This document shows positions 1 through 10,473 of a stretch of 64,000 nt of DNA, piece by piece. The notes under the pieces are model-generated. The model was not told the origin of the DNA. It saw only the letters and a program-made list of their open reading frames with translations, and did not search any database. Every line of letters begins with the position of its first letter. Positions within the stretch are counted from its first letter, which is position 1. Origin of the DNA: Pseudonocardia halophobica (GTDB taxonomy: Bacteria > Actinomycetota > Actinomycetes > Mycobacteriales > Pseudonocardiaceae); assembly GCF_027922425.1 (NCBI RefSeq), contig NZ_BSFQ01000006.1, positions 124,001-188,000 of the forward strand, read 5' to 3'. A program made the position numbers and the translations under genes.

Positions 1-545
1 CATGGGCTACGCGGTCCCCGCGGCCATGGGCGCCAAGACCGGCGCGCCGGACAAGGTCGTGTGGGCCATCGACGGCGACGGCTGCTTCCAGATGACCAAC
101 CAGGAGCTCGCCACCTGTGCGATCGAGGGCATCCCGATCAAGGTCGCCGTGATCAACAACGGCAACCTCGGCATGGTCCGGCAGTGGCAGACGCTCTTCT
201 ACTCGGAGCGCTACTCCAACACCGACCTCGGCACGCACAAGCACCGCATCCCCGACTTCACGCTCCTCGCCGAGGCGATGGGCTGCGTCGGGCTGCGCGC
301 CGAGTCGAAGGACGACGTCGACCGGGTCATCCGGCAGGCGATGGAGATCAACGACCAGCCCGTCGTCATCGACTTCACGGTCGGTGCGGACGCGCAGGTC
401 TGGCCGATGGTCGCAGCCGGCACCGGCAACGACGAGGTCATGGCGGCCCGCAACATCCGCCCGCTGTTCGAGGGCGACGAGCTGTCCGCCGGCGTCGACG
501 AGGTCAGCGAGGTCACCGAGCGGGCTCTGGAGGACGGGGCGTCCG

Positions 546-553
<8 letters not shown>
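1..553 (+). CDS. ilvB: Acetolactate synthase large subunit, C-terminal part (truncated by window edge)
   Basis: This is the C-terminal ~183 residues of the catalytic subunit of acetohydroxyacid synthase, the ThDP enzyme that starts valine, leucine and isoleucine synthesis. The visible part carries the ThDP pyrophosphate-binding motif ([15 protein letters not shown], then [13 protein letters not shown]), which is typical of the third domain of AHAS. The 5' part lies outside the window, so base 1 falls inside a codon. The stop codon overlaps the start of ilvN by 8 bases, so the two subunits are translationally coupled. Identification is very secure because ilvN and ilvC follow in order. Confidence 0.97.
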
Positions 554-2136
<1,583 letters not shown>

Positions 2137-2140
2137 CCCC

Positions 2141-2180
2141 GTGAGCGGCAACTGCCCCTAGAGGGGCACCTGCCGCTCAC
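2141..2180 (+). terminator. Hairpin terminator after ilvC
   Basis: A 10-bp outer stem (GTGAGCGGCA / TGCCGCTCAC) encloses a second stem GCCCC-TAGA-GGGGC. It starts just after the ilvC stop and has no T-tract, as is usual in high-GC actinobacteria. A close relative of the whole element sits after gpsA at 31088-31127. Confidence 0.8.
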
Positions 2181-2324
2181 TACCCCACCTGACCTGCGGT
2201 TCCGGCGGCGTCCTCGCGTGAGCGGGGGCGCCGCCGTCGTGTGTCGGCGCTCGCTCGCGGAAGAGGACGGGCCCCGGCGGCGTTGACACGTGGGTCTGTG
2301 CCCGCCGGACGAGAGGTGCCCGCC

Positions 2325-3317
2325 GTGTCCCTGCCCCTGCCGCTGTCGATCCTCGACCTCGCCACCGTCTCCGAGGGCGAGTCCGTCCGGGAGGGCCTGG
2401 ACGCGAGCACCAGGCTGGCGCAGCGCGCGGAGCAGTGGGGCTTCCGGCGCATCTGGTACGCCGAGCACCACAACATGCGCTCGATCGCCTCGTCGGCGAC
2501 CAGCGTGCTCATCGCCCACGTCGCCGCGCACACCGAGCGGATCACCCTCGGCGCCGGCGGCGTGATGCTGCCCAACCACTCGCCGCTGCAGGTCGCCGAG
2601 CAGTTCGGCACCCTCGCCGAGCTCCACCCCGGTCGCATCGAGCTGGGCCTGGGCCGCGCGCCCGGCACCGACCAGGAGACCTTCCGCGCCCTGCGCCGGG
2701 ACCCGACGGCGTCGGAGCGCTTCCCGCAGGACGTCCAGGAGCTGCAGGCCTTCCTCGGCGACACCAGCCTGGTCCCGAACGTGAACGCCTACCCGGGCCG
2801 CGGCACCGGCGTCCCGCTGTCGATCCTCGGCTCTTCCCTCTACGGCGCGCAGGTCGCCGCGCTGCTCGGGCTGCCCTACGTGTTCGCCTCGCACTTCGCG
2901 CCCGAGGCGCTTCAGCAGGCGGTCGCGCTCTACCGGCAGGAGTTCCGCCCGTCGGCGCAGCTCGCCGAGCCGCACGTGATGGCCGGCGTGAACGTCATCG
3001 CCGCGGACTCGACGGAGGAGGCGGAGACCCTGCGCCGGGCCGTGCAGCGCCAGCGCGTGCGGCTCTTCTACAGCCGCGGCGGCCGGAAGCTCACCGACGA
3101 GGAGGCCGAGGCCGTGCTCGACACCCACGCGGGCGAGCAGATCCGGTCGATGACCCGCTACACCGCCGTCGGCACGCCGGACGTCGTCGCGAAGTACCTC
3201 GAGGACTTCGCCGCCACGGCGGACGCCGACGAGCTCATCGTGGCCGGCCCCGCCGCCGACCGCGAGAGCTGGTGGCGCAGCTGGGAGCTGCTCGCCGACA
3301 AGGTCCAGGGCGCCTGA
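2325..3317 (+). CDS. LLM-class flavin-dependent oxidoreductase (luciferase-like, MsnO8-type)
   Basis: A 330-residue bacterial luciferase-family TIM barrel that probably uses reduced FMN; substrate unknown. Visible family motifs are [12 protein letters not shown] at the N terminus, [33 protein letters not shown], and [14 protein letters not shown] chose the GTG at 2325 because GAGAGG lies 8 bases upstream and this gives the normal family length. An upstream ATG would add 28 residues of unconserved sequence. It stands alone between ilvC and serA, and the context gives no hint of its substrate. Confidence 0.85.
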   Translation: MSLPLPLSILDLATVSEGESVREGLDASTRLAQRAEQWGFRRIWYAEHHNMRSIASSATSVLIAHVAAHTERITLGAGGVMLPNHSPLQVAEQFGTLAELHPGRIELGLGRAPGTDQETFRALRRDPTASERFPQDVQELQAFLGDTSLVPNVNAYPGRGTGVPLSILGSSLYGAQVAALLGLPYVFASHFAPEALQQAVALYRQEFRPSAQLAEPHVMAGVNVIAADSTEEAETLRRAVQRQRVRLFYSRGGRKLTDEEAEAVLDTHAGEQIRSMTRYTAVGTPDVVAKYLEDFAATADADELIVAGPAADRESWWRSWELLADKVQGA

Positions 3318-3409
3318 GCCGTGTCCGGTTCGGCACTTTTCACCGGCTCGTGACCCGGAAGTGGTATCAGCGGACCTACGCCGGGGGTCGTCCTGTCGGA
3401 CCGTCCACC

Positions 3410-3415
3410 TAGAAT
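3410..3415 (+). promoter_or_regulatory. Candidate -10 box for serA
   Basis: TAGAAT, a good match to an actinobacterial primary-sigma -10 element, lies about 55 bases before the serA start. No convincing -35 is visible at 17-18 bp spacing. Confidence 0.4.
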
Positions 3416-3468
3416 CGACGTCGGTCCGAGTCCTGCCCGCCCCTTGATCCGTGGAGCATCGCGTCGCC

Positions 3469-5076
3469 GTGAGTACCGCAGCCGCCACCCGTCCCGTCGT
3501 CCTGCTCGCGGAGAAGCTCGCGCCCTCCGCGGTCGAGATGCTGGGAACGGACGTCGAGATCCGTCATGTCGACGGCACGGACCGCCCCGCCCTGCTCGAG
3601 GCGATCGCCGACGCCGACGCCCTGCTCGTCCGCTCCGCCACCAAGGTGGACGCGGAGGCGCTGGCCGCGTCGACCCGGCTGAAGGTCGTCGCGCGCGCCG
3701 GGGTCGGCCTGGACAACGTCGACGTGCCCGCCGCCACCGCGCGCGGCGTCATGGTCGTCAACGCGCCGACCTCCAACATCGTCTCCGCCGCCGAGCACGC
3801 CATCGCGCTGCTGCTCGCCACCGCGCGGCACATCCCGCCGGCCGACGCCAGTCTGCGCCAGGGCCAGTGGAAGCGCAGCCAGTTCGGCGGCGTCGAGCTG
3901 CAGGGCAAGACCGTCGGCGTGGTCGGCCTCGGCAAGATCGGCCAGCTCGTGGCGCAGCGCCTCGCGGCGTTCGACGTCCGGCTCGTCGCCTACGACCCGT
4001 ACGTCGCCCCGGCGCGCGCCGCCCAGCTGGGCATCGAGCTGCTGTCGCTCGAGGACGTGCTGCGCGTGTCGGACTTCATCACGATCCACCTGCCGAAGAC
4101 CCCCGAGACCCTGGGCCTGATCGGCAAGGACCAGCTCGCGCTGACCAAGCCGGGCGTCATCATCGTCAACGCCGCGCGCGGCGGCCTGATCGACGAGGAC
4201 GCGCTGGCCGAGGCGGTCCGCTCCGGGCAGGTCGGCGGCGCGGGGATCGACGTCTACGTCTCCGAGCCCACCACGTCCAGCCCGCTGTTCGAGCTGGAGA
4301 ACATCACCGTCACCCCGCACCTCGGGGCGTCGACGGCCGAGGCGCAGGACCGCGCGGGCACGGACGTCGCGAAGTCGGTGCAGCTCGCCCTGGCCGGCGA
4401 GTTCGTACCCGACGCCGTGAACGTGCAGATCAACGGGGCGGTCGGCGAGGAGGTCCGGCCCTGGCTGCCGCTGGTGCAGAAGCTGGGCACCGTGCTCTAC
4501 GCCGTCGCCGGTCGGCTGCCCACCTCGGTCACGGTCGACGTCGCCGGCGAGCTCGCCTCCGAGGACGTCTCGGTGCTCTCGCTGGCCGCCCTGCGTGGCG
4601 TGTTCACCCACGTCGTCGAGGACCAGGTCACGTTCGTCAACGTCCCGGCGCTGGCCGCGGACCGCGGCGTCTCGGTCGAGCTGACCACGGCCCCGGAGAG
4701 CGAGAACCACCGCTCGGTCGTGCAGCTGCGCGCCGCGATGCCCGACGGCGAGGCCATCACCGTCTCCGGCACGCTCACCGGCCGCGCCCAGGTCGAGAAG
4801 CTGGTCGAGGTCAACGGCCGGCACTTCGACCTGCGCGCCGAGGGCGAGGTCCTGCTCCTCGAGTACGCCGACCGCCCGGGCGTGATGGGCCGCGTCGGCT
4901 CGCTGCTCGGCGAGGCCGCGGTCAACATCGAGGCCGCGCAGATCAGCCAGACCACCGACGGGACGGACGCGATCATGCTGCTCCGCGTCGACCGCGCGGT
5001 CGACCCGGGCGTGCTCGAGCCGATCGGCGCCTCGGTCGGTGCCCGCACCACGCGCCTGATCAGCTTCGAGGACTGA
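3469..5076 (+). CDS. serA: D-3-phosphoglycerate dehydrogenase
   Basis: Catalyses the first step of phosphorylated serine synthesis (3-phosphoglycerate to 3-phosphohydroxypyruvate, NAD+). It follows the long mycobacterial SerA1 layout: substrate/NAD domains with VGVVGLGKIGQLVAQ (Rossmann), an Asn-Ala-Ala-Arg-Gly-Gly motif with catalytic-site neighbours, HLGASTAEAQDRAGTDVA, an intervening (ASB-like) domain, and a C-terminal ACT domain (LLEYADRPGVMGRVGSLLG) that senses serine. I chose the GTG at 3469 because the protein then starts like mycobacterial SerA. Another GTG at 3451 is in frame. The gene ends before a strong hairpin. Confidence 0.96.
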   Translation: MSTAAATRPVVLLAEKLAPSAVEMLGTDVEIRHVDGTDRPALLEAIADADALLVRSATKVDAEALAASTRLKVVARAGVGLDNVDVPAATARGVMVVNAPTSNIVSAAEHAIALLLATARHIPPADASLRQGQWKRSQFGGVELQGKTVGVVGLGKIGQLVAQRLAAFDVRLVAYDPYVAPARAAQLGIELLSLEDVLRVSDFITIHLPKTPETLGLIGKDQLALTKPGVIIVNAARGGLIDEDALAEAVRSGQVGGAGIDVYVSEPTTSSPLFELENITVTPHLGASTAEAQDRAGTDVAKSVQLALAGEFVPDAVNVQINGAVGEEVRPWLPLVQKLGTVLYAVAGRLPTSVTVDVAGELASEDVSVLSLAALRGVFTHVVEDQVTFVNVPALAADRGVSVELTTAPESENHRSVVQLRAAMPDGEAITVSGTLTGRAQVEKLVEVNGRHFDLRAEGEVLLLEYADRPGVMGRVGSLLGEAAVNIEAAQISQTTDGTDAIMLLRVDRAVDPGVLEPIGASVGARTTRLISFED

Positions 5077-5092
5077 CCCACACCTGAACGGA

Positions 5093-5129
5093 CGGCACTC
5101 TCGCTCACGAGGAACGAGCGAGAGTGCCG
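5093..5129 (+). terminator. Hairpin terminator after serA
   Basis: A perfect 14-bp stem (CGGCACTCTCGCTC / GAGCGAGAGTGCCG) with a 9-base loop, 17 bases after the serA stop. Confidence 0.85.
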
Positions 5130-5342
5130 TTCGTGTATGCGGACCCGCTCACTCCTCGTGAGAGGGTCCGCCGTTCCTGCGTCCGGGGACCGTCAAGCGG
5201 GCCGCTCTTGATCACACCCGCCCGTGTACGAAGCGCTCACCCGATGCGGTGCGCACCTGTCGGATCCGCGATCACCCAGCGTCGGCAGATCTAGGTTCTG
5301 CTCCGCCGCACCGCGTCCGCCGGTCGGTGGGAGGGGTGGTCG

Positions 5343-8300
5343 GTGCACGGCGCGCGGTGGCGGAGGGTGACCTGTCTCGGCGTCGCGGGGCTGACGGCCT
5401 CGCTGCTCCTGCTCACCGCCGGCCCGGCCGCGGCGCAGGAGAGTGCGCAGGAGAGAGCGCAGGAAGGCACGTCGACCCTGCACACCGTCTTCGTCGAGTT
5501 CGACGACACCTCCGCCGTCGCCGACTACACCTCGGCCCTGCCGCGGGGCCGGGACGTCGCCACGCAGGTCGCGGCCGAGACCCGGGCCCGCATCGACTCC
5601 AAGGTCGCCGGCCTGCTCGGCGGGCTCGGTGGCACCGAGGGCGAGCGCGAGCTCTACCGCACCATGAACGCGGTCCCGGGCGTCGCGATCCGCGCCGACG
5701 CCGACACCGCCGCCCGCCTCGCGACCCGTCCGGGCGTGCGCTCGGTCCGCCGGATCACCGACGCCCGGCCGAGCAACGCCTCCGCCGACCAGCTCGGCCG
5801 CGCCCTGCAGACCTGGCAGGACACCGGCCGCCTCGGGCAGGGCGTCCGCATCGGCATCGTCGACACCGGCATCGACCACACCCACGCCGACTTCGGCGGC
5901 CCCGGCACCGTCGCCGCCTTCGACGCGGCCCGCGCCGGGCGCGGCACCTTCCCTACGAACAAGGTCGTCGGCGGGATCGACCTGGCCGGCGACGCCTACG
6001 ACTCCGCGGCCACCGACCCCGTACAGACCGTCCCGAAGCCCGACGACGACCCGCTCGACTGCGAGGGCCACGGCACCCACGTCGCCGGCACCGCGGCGGG
6101 CTTCGGCGTGAACGCCGACGGCACCCCTTTCCGCGGCGACTACTCCGGGCTCACCCCGGACGCGCTGAACGCGATGCGGATCGGCCCGGGCGCCGCGCCG
6201 CAGGCCGAGCTGTACGCGATCCGCGTGTTCGGCTGCTCGGGCGCGACCGCGCTGACGCCGCTCGCCCTCGACCGGGCCCTCGACCCGGACGGCGACGGCG
6301 ACTTCTCCGACCGCCTCGACGTGGTCAACCTCTCGCTGGGCTCGGACTTCGCGCCGGCCGACGACCCGGTCAACGACTTCGTGCAGGAGCTGATCGACAA
6401 CGGGGTCACCGTGGTCGCCGCGGCCGGCAACGGCGGCGACGTCACCGACGCCGCCGGCGCCCCGGCCACCGCCCCCGGAGCGATCGCCGTGGCGAACGTC
6501 CGGGACGCCGGAGTGCTGCTCGACGGCGCCGAGGTCGTCGCGCCCGAACCGCGGCGGGTCACCGGCCAGTACAGCGTCGACTTCTCCGGGACGCCCGACG
6601 CGACCGGCGACGTGGTCGCGCTGCCCGCCGCGAACGCCGAGGGCTGCGCGCCCTTCTCGGGGGTCGCGGGGAAGATCGTCTGGCTCGAGTGGCCGGAGGG
6701 CGACGGCGCCCGCGGCTGCGGCTCCGCGGTCCGCGCCGACCACGCGCAGGCCGCCGGGGCGGCCGGGGTGCTGCTGACGTCGGAGGCCCCGGAACCGGGC
6801 GGCGTGGGCATCGCGGGCAACGCGGCCGTCCCGATGTTCCAGCTCGACGGCCCCTCGACGGCGGCGCTGCGCCCGGCCCTGCAGGCCGGCACGCTGCGGG
6901 TCCACCTCGACGGGACGCTCGCGCAGACCGCGTCCGTGCAGGTCCCCGGCATCGCGGACACGATCAGTGAGAGCTCGGCCCGCGGCGGGCGCGGCCCGGG
7001 CGTGAAGCCGGACGTCGCGGCGCCGGGGGAGTCGATCGTCTCCGCGGCCGTGGGCAGCGGGGCCGGGCGGTCGAGCAAGACCGGCACCTCGATGGCCAGC
7101 CCGTTCGTCGCGGGAGTGGCGGCGCTGGTGCGGGAGGCGCACCCGGAGTGGACGCCGGCGGAGGTGAAGGCCGCGATCGTCACCACCGCCGCCGACGTCC
7201 GCAGCCCGGCCGGGGACCTGATGGCGCCGATGCGGGTCGGAGCGGGCCGGGTGGACGCGCGCGCCGCGCAGGACCCGTCCGTCCTGGCCGCCGACGCCGA
7301 GGAGCCGGGTGCGGTGGGCGTCGGGTTCGGCGTGGTCGAGGTGCCGGCCGGCCGCACCGTCTCGGTGACGAGGACGCTGCACGTCAGCGGCGCCGCCGAG
7401 CTGCGGTACGAGCCGATCACCACGATGCCGGGCGTCACGATCTCGGTGGAGCCGGCGCAGGTCGACGGCCCCGCGAACGTCACCGTGCGGCTCACCGCGC
7501 AGGCCGACGCCCTCCGGAAGACCCTCGACCCGACCATGGCCGCGACCCAGGGCGGCCGGGCGCGGCAGTTCGTCGCCGACGCGTCGGGCCGGATCGTGCT
7601 CACTGCCGGCGGGCGCGAGGTGCGCGTCCCGGTCACCTCCGCGCCCAAGCCCGTCGCGAGCCAGACCGCGACCCTCGACGGCGGCGACGTCGTGCTGGCC
7701 GGCACCGCCCTGGACCAGGGGAGCGGCGCGCAGGCCTACCGCTCCCGCGCCGGGGTGTTCCGGCTGCTCGCGACCAGCCCCGAGCTGCCGCGCTGCCGGG
7801 CCGGTCTGTCGACCGGCTGCGTCGCCAACGACACCGGCCAGGGCGGCGACGTCCGGTGGGTCGGCGTGGCGCGGGCCGGCGACACGATCGGGATCGCCGT
7901 GTCCATGTGGGGCACCCTGCCCGACGTCGGCGCGACCACCGTGCCGACCGTCGGGTTCGACGTCGACGGCGACGGGTCCGTCGACCGCGCCGTCGGGCTG
8001 GTGAAGGAGGGCGGGACGGACGTGCTCGTCGCGCAGGTCCTGGACCTGCAGCGACAGACCCCGGAGGGGCCCGCGGAGGTCGACGCGCAACCGGTCAACG
8101 GGTTCGAGGGCGACACCGACACGAACGTCTTCGACACCGACACGTGGGTGCTGCCGGTGCGGCTGTCCGCGCTCGGCATCGACCCCGCCGCCGGCTCGGC
8201 GCCGCTGCGGATGCAGGTCGTCGTCGAGGGCGACTACGGCCCGACGGACGTGACGAACCCCGGCGCCGAGCCCACCGCGCCGGTCGACGTCGTCGACGTC

Positions 8301-8522
8301 CCGGAGGCGTGGGACCCGCTCGCCGAGCGGCCGTCCGCGGAGCCGTTGCTGCGGCCCGCCGACGTCGGCACCCGCATCCCCGCCCCGGACGGTGAGCTGC
8401 TCGTCGTGCTGCCGCAGAACGCCACCGGCGGGCACGCCGTCCCCCTCGCCGCTCCCGCCCCCGGTCCCGCGCGCGGGTTCGTCACCGCCCCGCTCGCCCC
8501 GGCTGCTGCTCCATCCGGGTGA
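5343..8522 (+). CDS. Secreted S8 family serine peptidase (subtilisin-like) with PA domain
   Basis: A 1059-residue exported subtilase. An N-terminal signal peptide (residues about 1-31, hydrophobic core LTASLLLLTAG, AAA cleavage region) is followed by an inhibitor_I9-like propeptide region. The catalytic triad is complete: Asp174 in GIVDTGIDHTHADF, His243 in GHGTHVAGTAAG and Ser583 in TGTSMASPFVAGVAALV. A protease-associated (PA) domain lies between His and Ser (around residues 390-520, including QAAGAAGVLLTSEAPE). The C-terminal ~430 residues are beta-rich with Asp-Gly stretches (DVDGDGSVDRAVG) and may aid substrate or wall binding. The gene is monocistronic. The substrate is unknown. Confidence 0.93.
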   Translation: MHGARWRRVTCLGVAGLTASLLLLTAGPAAAQESAQERAQEGTSTLHTVFVEFDDTSAVADYTSALPRGRDVATQVAAETRARIDSKVAGLLGGLGGTEGERELYRTMNAVPGVAIRADADTAARLATRPGVRSVRRITDARPSNASADQLGRALQTWQDTGRLGQGVRIGIVDTGIDHTHADFGGPGTVAAFDAARAGRGTFPTNKVVGGIDLAGDAYDSAATDPVQTVPKPDDDPLDCEGHGTHVAGTAAGFGVNADGTPFRGDYSGLTPDALNAMRIGPGAAPQAELYAIRVFGCSGATALTPLALDRALDPDGDGDFSDRLDVVNLSLGSDFAPADDPVNDFVQELIDNGVTVVAAAGNGGDVTDAAGAPATAPGAIAVANVRDAGVLLDGAEVVAPEPRRVTGQYSVDFSGTPDATGDVVALPAANAEGCAPFSGVAGKIVWLEWPEGDGARGCGSAVRADHAQAAGAAGVLLTSEAPEPGGVGIAGNAAVPMFQLDGPSTAALRPALQAGTLRVHLDGTLAQTASVQVPGIADTISESSARGGRGPGVKPDVAAPGESIVSAAVGSGAGRSSKTGTSMASPFVAGVAALVREAHPEWTPAEVKAAIVTTAADVRSPAGDLMAPMRVGAGRVDARAAQDPSVLAADAEEPGAVGVGFGVVEVPAGRTVSVTRTLHVSGAAELRYEPITTMPGVTISVEPAQVDGPANVTVRLTAQADALRKTLDPTMAATQGGRARQFVADASGRIVLTAGGREVRVPVTSAPKPVASQTATLDGGDVVLAGTALDQGSGAQAYRSRAGVFRLLATSPELPRCRAGLSTGCVANDTGQGGDVRWVGVARAGDTIGIAVSMWGTLPDVGATTVPTVGFDVDGDGSVDRAVGLVKEGGTDVLVAQVLDLQRQTPEGPAEVDAQPVNGFEGDTDTNVFDTDTWVLPVRLSALGIDPAAGSAPLRMQVVVEGDYGPTDVTNPGAEPTAPVDVVDVPEAWDPLAERPSAEPLLRPADVGTRIPAPDGELLVVLPQNATGGHAVPLAAPAPGPARGFVTAPLAPAAAPSG

Positions 8523-8758
8523 CGGGCCGCACAGCGGGCGGGACCCCGCCGTCGGCCGCTCCGAGCCGCAGGCGCACAATCTGACCCGCTCGGGGGTGTG
8601 TCGGGCCGGATCGGCGTGCCGGCTGGCACGACTTCACCGCCCCGGGTGACCCCGATGGAGTGGACGGTGGCCGGTCACCGCCGCACCAGCGGGTAGCGTT
8701 CGATAGCCGCCCGATCGCACGCCGTGGTGGGGCGTATCGAGAGAGGACATTTCGCAGC

Positions 8759-9811
8759 ATGCGCCTTGCGGTCATTCCCGGCGACGGCATCGGGCCGGAG
8801 GTCATCGACGAGGCCCTGAAGGTCTTGACCGAGGTCACCCCGGACGTCCAGACGACCACCTACGACCTCGGTGCGGCCCGGTGGCACTCCACCGGCGAGC
8901 TGCTGCCCGAGTCCGTCCTCACCGAGCTGCAGCAGCACGACGCCATCCTCCTCGGCGCGGTCGGCGACCCGTCGGTGCCGAGCGGCATCCTCGAGCGCGG
9001 CCTGCTCCTGCGCCTGCGCTTCGAGCTCGACCACCACGTGAACCTGCGCCCGGCGCGGCTCTACCCCGGGGTCCGCGGCCCGCTCGCCGGCAACCCCGAG
9101 ATCGACATGGTCGTGGTGCGCGAGGGTACCGAGGGCCCGTACGTCGGCACCGGCGGCCTGCTCCGCAAGGACACCCCGCACGAGGTCGCGACCGAGGTCA
9201 GCACCAACACCGCGTTCGGCATCGAGCGCGTGGTGCGGGACGCGTTCGCCCGCGCCGAGCGCCGCCCCCGCAAGCACCTGACCCTGGTGCACAAGACCAA
9301 CGTGCTGACCTTCGCCGGCGCGCTGTGGTCGCGGATCGTGGAGGAGGTGTCGCTGGAGCACCCGGACGTCTCGGTCGCCTACCAGCACGTCGACGCCACC
9401 ACGATCCACCTGGTCACCGACCCGAGCCGGTTCGACGTGATCGTCACGGACAACCTGTTCGGCGACATCCTCACCGACCTCGCGGCGGCCGTGACCGGCG
9501 GCATCGGCCTCGCGGCCAGCGGCAACCTCGACGCCAGCGGCCGCAACCCGAGCATGTTCGAGCCGGTCCACGGCTCGGCGCCGGACATCGCCGGCCAGGG
9601 CATCGCCGACCCGACCGCCGCGGTGCTGTCGGTCGCGCTGCTCCTCGACCACGTCGGCCAGCAGGACGCGGCCCGCCGCGTCGAGGCCGCCGTCGCGTTC
9701 GACCTCGCGACCCGCGACCACAGCGCGACCGGGCACACCCAGGCGATCGGCGACCGGCTCGCCGCGCTGGTGTCCAGCCGCACCGCGGAGCCGGCCTCCA
9801 CCGAGGCCTGA
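8759..9811 (+). CDS. leuB: 3-isopropylmalate dehydrogenase
   Basis: Oxidatively decarboxylates 3-isopropylmalate in leucine synthesis (NAD+). The 350-residue protein begins [15 protein letters not shown], the classical start of this beta-decarboxylating dehydrogenase family. It carries [12 protein letters not shown], the substrate-contacting region, and [26 protein letters not shown] metal-binding residues ([15 protein letters not shown]). The ATG follows a GAGAGGA site. It is not in an operon with leuCD, which lie 9 kb away, as in mycobacteria. Confidence 0.97.
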   Translation: MRLAVIPGDGIGPEVIDEALKVLTEVTPDVQTTTYDLGAARWHSTGELLPESVLTELQQHDAILLGAVGDPSVPSGILERGLLLRLRFELDHHVNLRPARLYPGVRGPLAGNPEIDMVVVREGTEGPYVGTGGLLRKDTPHEVATEVSTNTAFGIERVVRDAFARAERRPRKHLTLVHKTNVLTFAGALWSRIVEEVSLEHPDVSVAYQHVDATTIHLVTDPSRFDVIVTDNLFGDILTDLAAAVTGGIGLAASGNLDASGRNPSMFEPVHGSAPDIAGQGIADPTAAVLSVALLLDHVGQQDAARRVEAAVAFDLATRDHSATGHTQAIGDRLAALVSSRTAEPASTEA

Positions 9812-9820
9812 GCCACTCCG

Positions 9821-9867
9821 GCACGACGACGGCCCGGCACCCCACGCGGGGTGCCCGGCCGTCGTGC
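9821..9867. terminator. Bidirectional hairpin between leuB and the EthD-like gene
   Basis: A long, nearly perfect inverted repeat (GCACGAC..GGCC..GGCACCCC, loop ACGC, GGGGTGCC..GGCC..GTCGTGC) lies between two convergent genes, so it can stop transcription from both sides. Confidence 0.8.
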
Positions 9868-9874
9868 GTCCGGG

Positions 9875-10189
9875 TCAGACGACCCGCTGGAGCTCACCGA
9901 TCAGCATCGTGGCGCCGGCCTGCGCGAAGTTCGCCAAATCGTCGTTGGCGGCCTTGCCCTCCGGGGTCCCCATCGCCTCCTGCATGACCTCGGCCGAGCT
10001 GAAGGTGAGGGTCGCGATGAGGTGGTACTGCGGGGCCGAGCCGTCGGGGCCGGGGCCCGGCCGGACGATCGTGAACGACTCCAGGTTCGGCAGCTTCGCC
10101 GCGAGCGGGGCGTGCACCTCGTCGTAGTGCTTGTCGAACGCGGCCGCGTCCGCGGGCGGGTTGTACAGGACGGTCAGGGAGATCGACAC
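9875..10189 (-). CDS. EthD-like dimeric alpha+beta barrel protein
   Basis: A 104-residue protein of the EthD family (ferredoxin-like dimeric alpha/beta barrel). Members sit beside oxygenases or polyketide cyclases, but many are orphan genes of unknown function. Diagnostic parts are the N-terminal strand SLTVLYNPPADAAAFDKHYD, the central HAPLAAKLPNLESFTI and the C-terminal MQEAMGTPEGKAANDDLANF. The GTG start is supported by GGAGGA 7 bases upstream. It is transcribed divergently from the cimA leader and convergently to leuB. No partner oxygenase is adjacent. Confidence 0.8.
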   Translation of the reverse strand: MSISLTVLYNPPADAAAFDKHYDEVHAPLAAKLPNLESFTIVRPGPGPDGSAPQYHLIATLTFSSAEVMQEAMGTPEGKAANDDLANFAQAGATMLIGELQRVV

Positions 10190-10278
10190 GAACGGTCCTC
10201 CGGGGGTACGGGTCGCGGACACCGGCGTCCACGACGTCGTCCCCCATCTTCGAGGCGACTGCATCAGGACAACAGGGT

Positions 10279-10295
10279 CTCTCACGATGTGGGAA
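10279..10295 (+). promoter_or_regulatory. Candidate NdgR/LtbR (IclR-type) operator upstream of cimA
   Basis: CTCTCACGATGTGGGAA matches the palindrome in the ndgR-leuC gap (TTCCCACGATCTGGGAA, 18510-18526) at 14 of 17 positions in the same orientation. It lies about 40 bases before the cimA leader peptide, and it also lies in the divergent gap with the EthD-like gene. Confidence 0.55.
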
Positions 10296-10336
10296 GCCTG
10301 TGTGACATCGCGGGACGCGCCGGGCAGACTGCCAGC

Positions 10337-10369
10337 GTGCGCCCCACCAGCGTGATCATTATCTGCTAG
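10337..10369 (+). CDS. Isoleucine-rich leader peptide of cimA
   Basis: A 10-codon reading frame, GTG CGC CCC ACC AGC GTG ATC ATT ATC TGC TAG, encodes MRPTSVIIIC. Three consecutive isoleucine codons next to a valine codon, directly before a hairpin and a T-tract terminator, are the hallmark of ribosome-mediated attenuation in branched-chain amino acid operons. The downstream gene makes citramalate, the entry to isoleucine by the pyruvate route. Isoleucine starvation should therefore stall the ribosome here and allow read-through. No clear ribosome-binding site precedes the GTG, so the leader may be translated from a nearly leaderless transcript. Confidence 0.7.
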   Translation: MRPTSVIIIC

Positions 10370-10370
10370 C

Positions 10371-10429
10371 GCGTCGGCAGCTCCTCGAGCCGACGCGCAG
10401 ACCTCTCGCATCCGCGGGGGGTCTTTTTT
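10371..10429 (+). terminator. Attenuator of cimA: pause hairpin plus intrinsic terminator
   Basis: Hairpin 1 is GCGTCGGC (10371-10378) with GCCGACGC (10389-10396), beginning right after the leader stop. The terminator is an 11-bp stem including G-T pairs (10399-10409 with 10414-10424, loop ATCC), followed by six T. A true T-tract is rare in this genome region. An alternative helix CTCCTCG (10381-10387) with CGGGGGG (10415-10421) would use the loop of hairpin 1 and destroy the terminator, so it is a plausible antiterminator. Confidence 0.75.
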
Positions 10430-10473
10430 GTTGCCCGCCCCCGCCCGACCCCCACCACACACGGAGAACCCGG

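Noticed and set aside
5193..8579. A very long minus-strand open frame opposite the subtilase gene
   Set aside because: Long antisense frames are expected at this G+C. The plus-strand protein has a signal peptide and a complete catalytic triad; the antisense product is Arg/Gly-rich without motifs.
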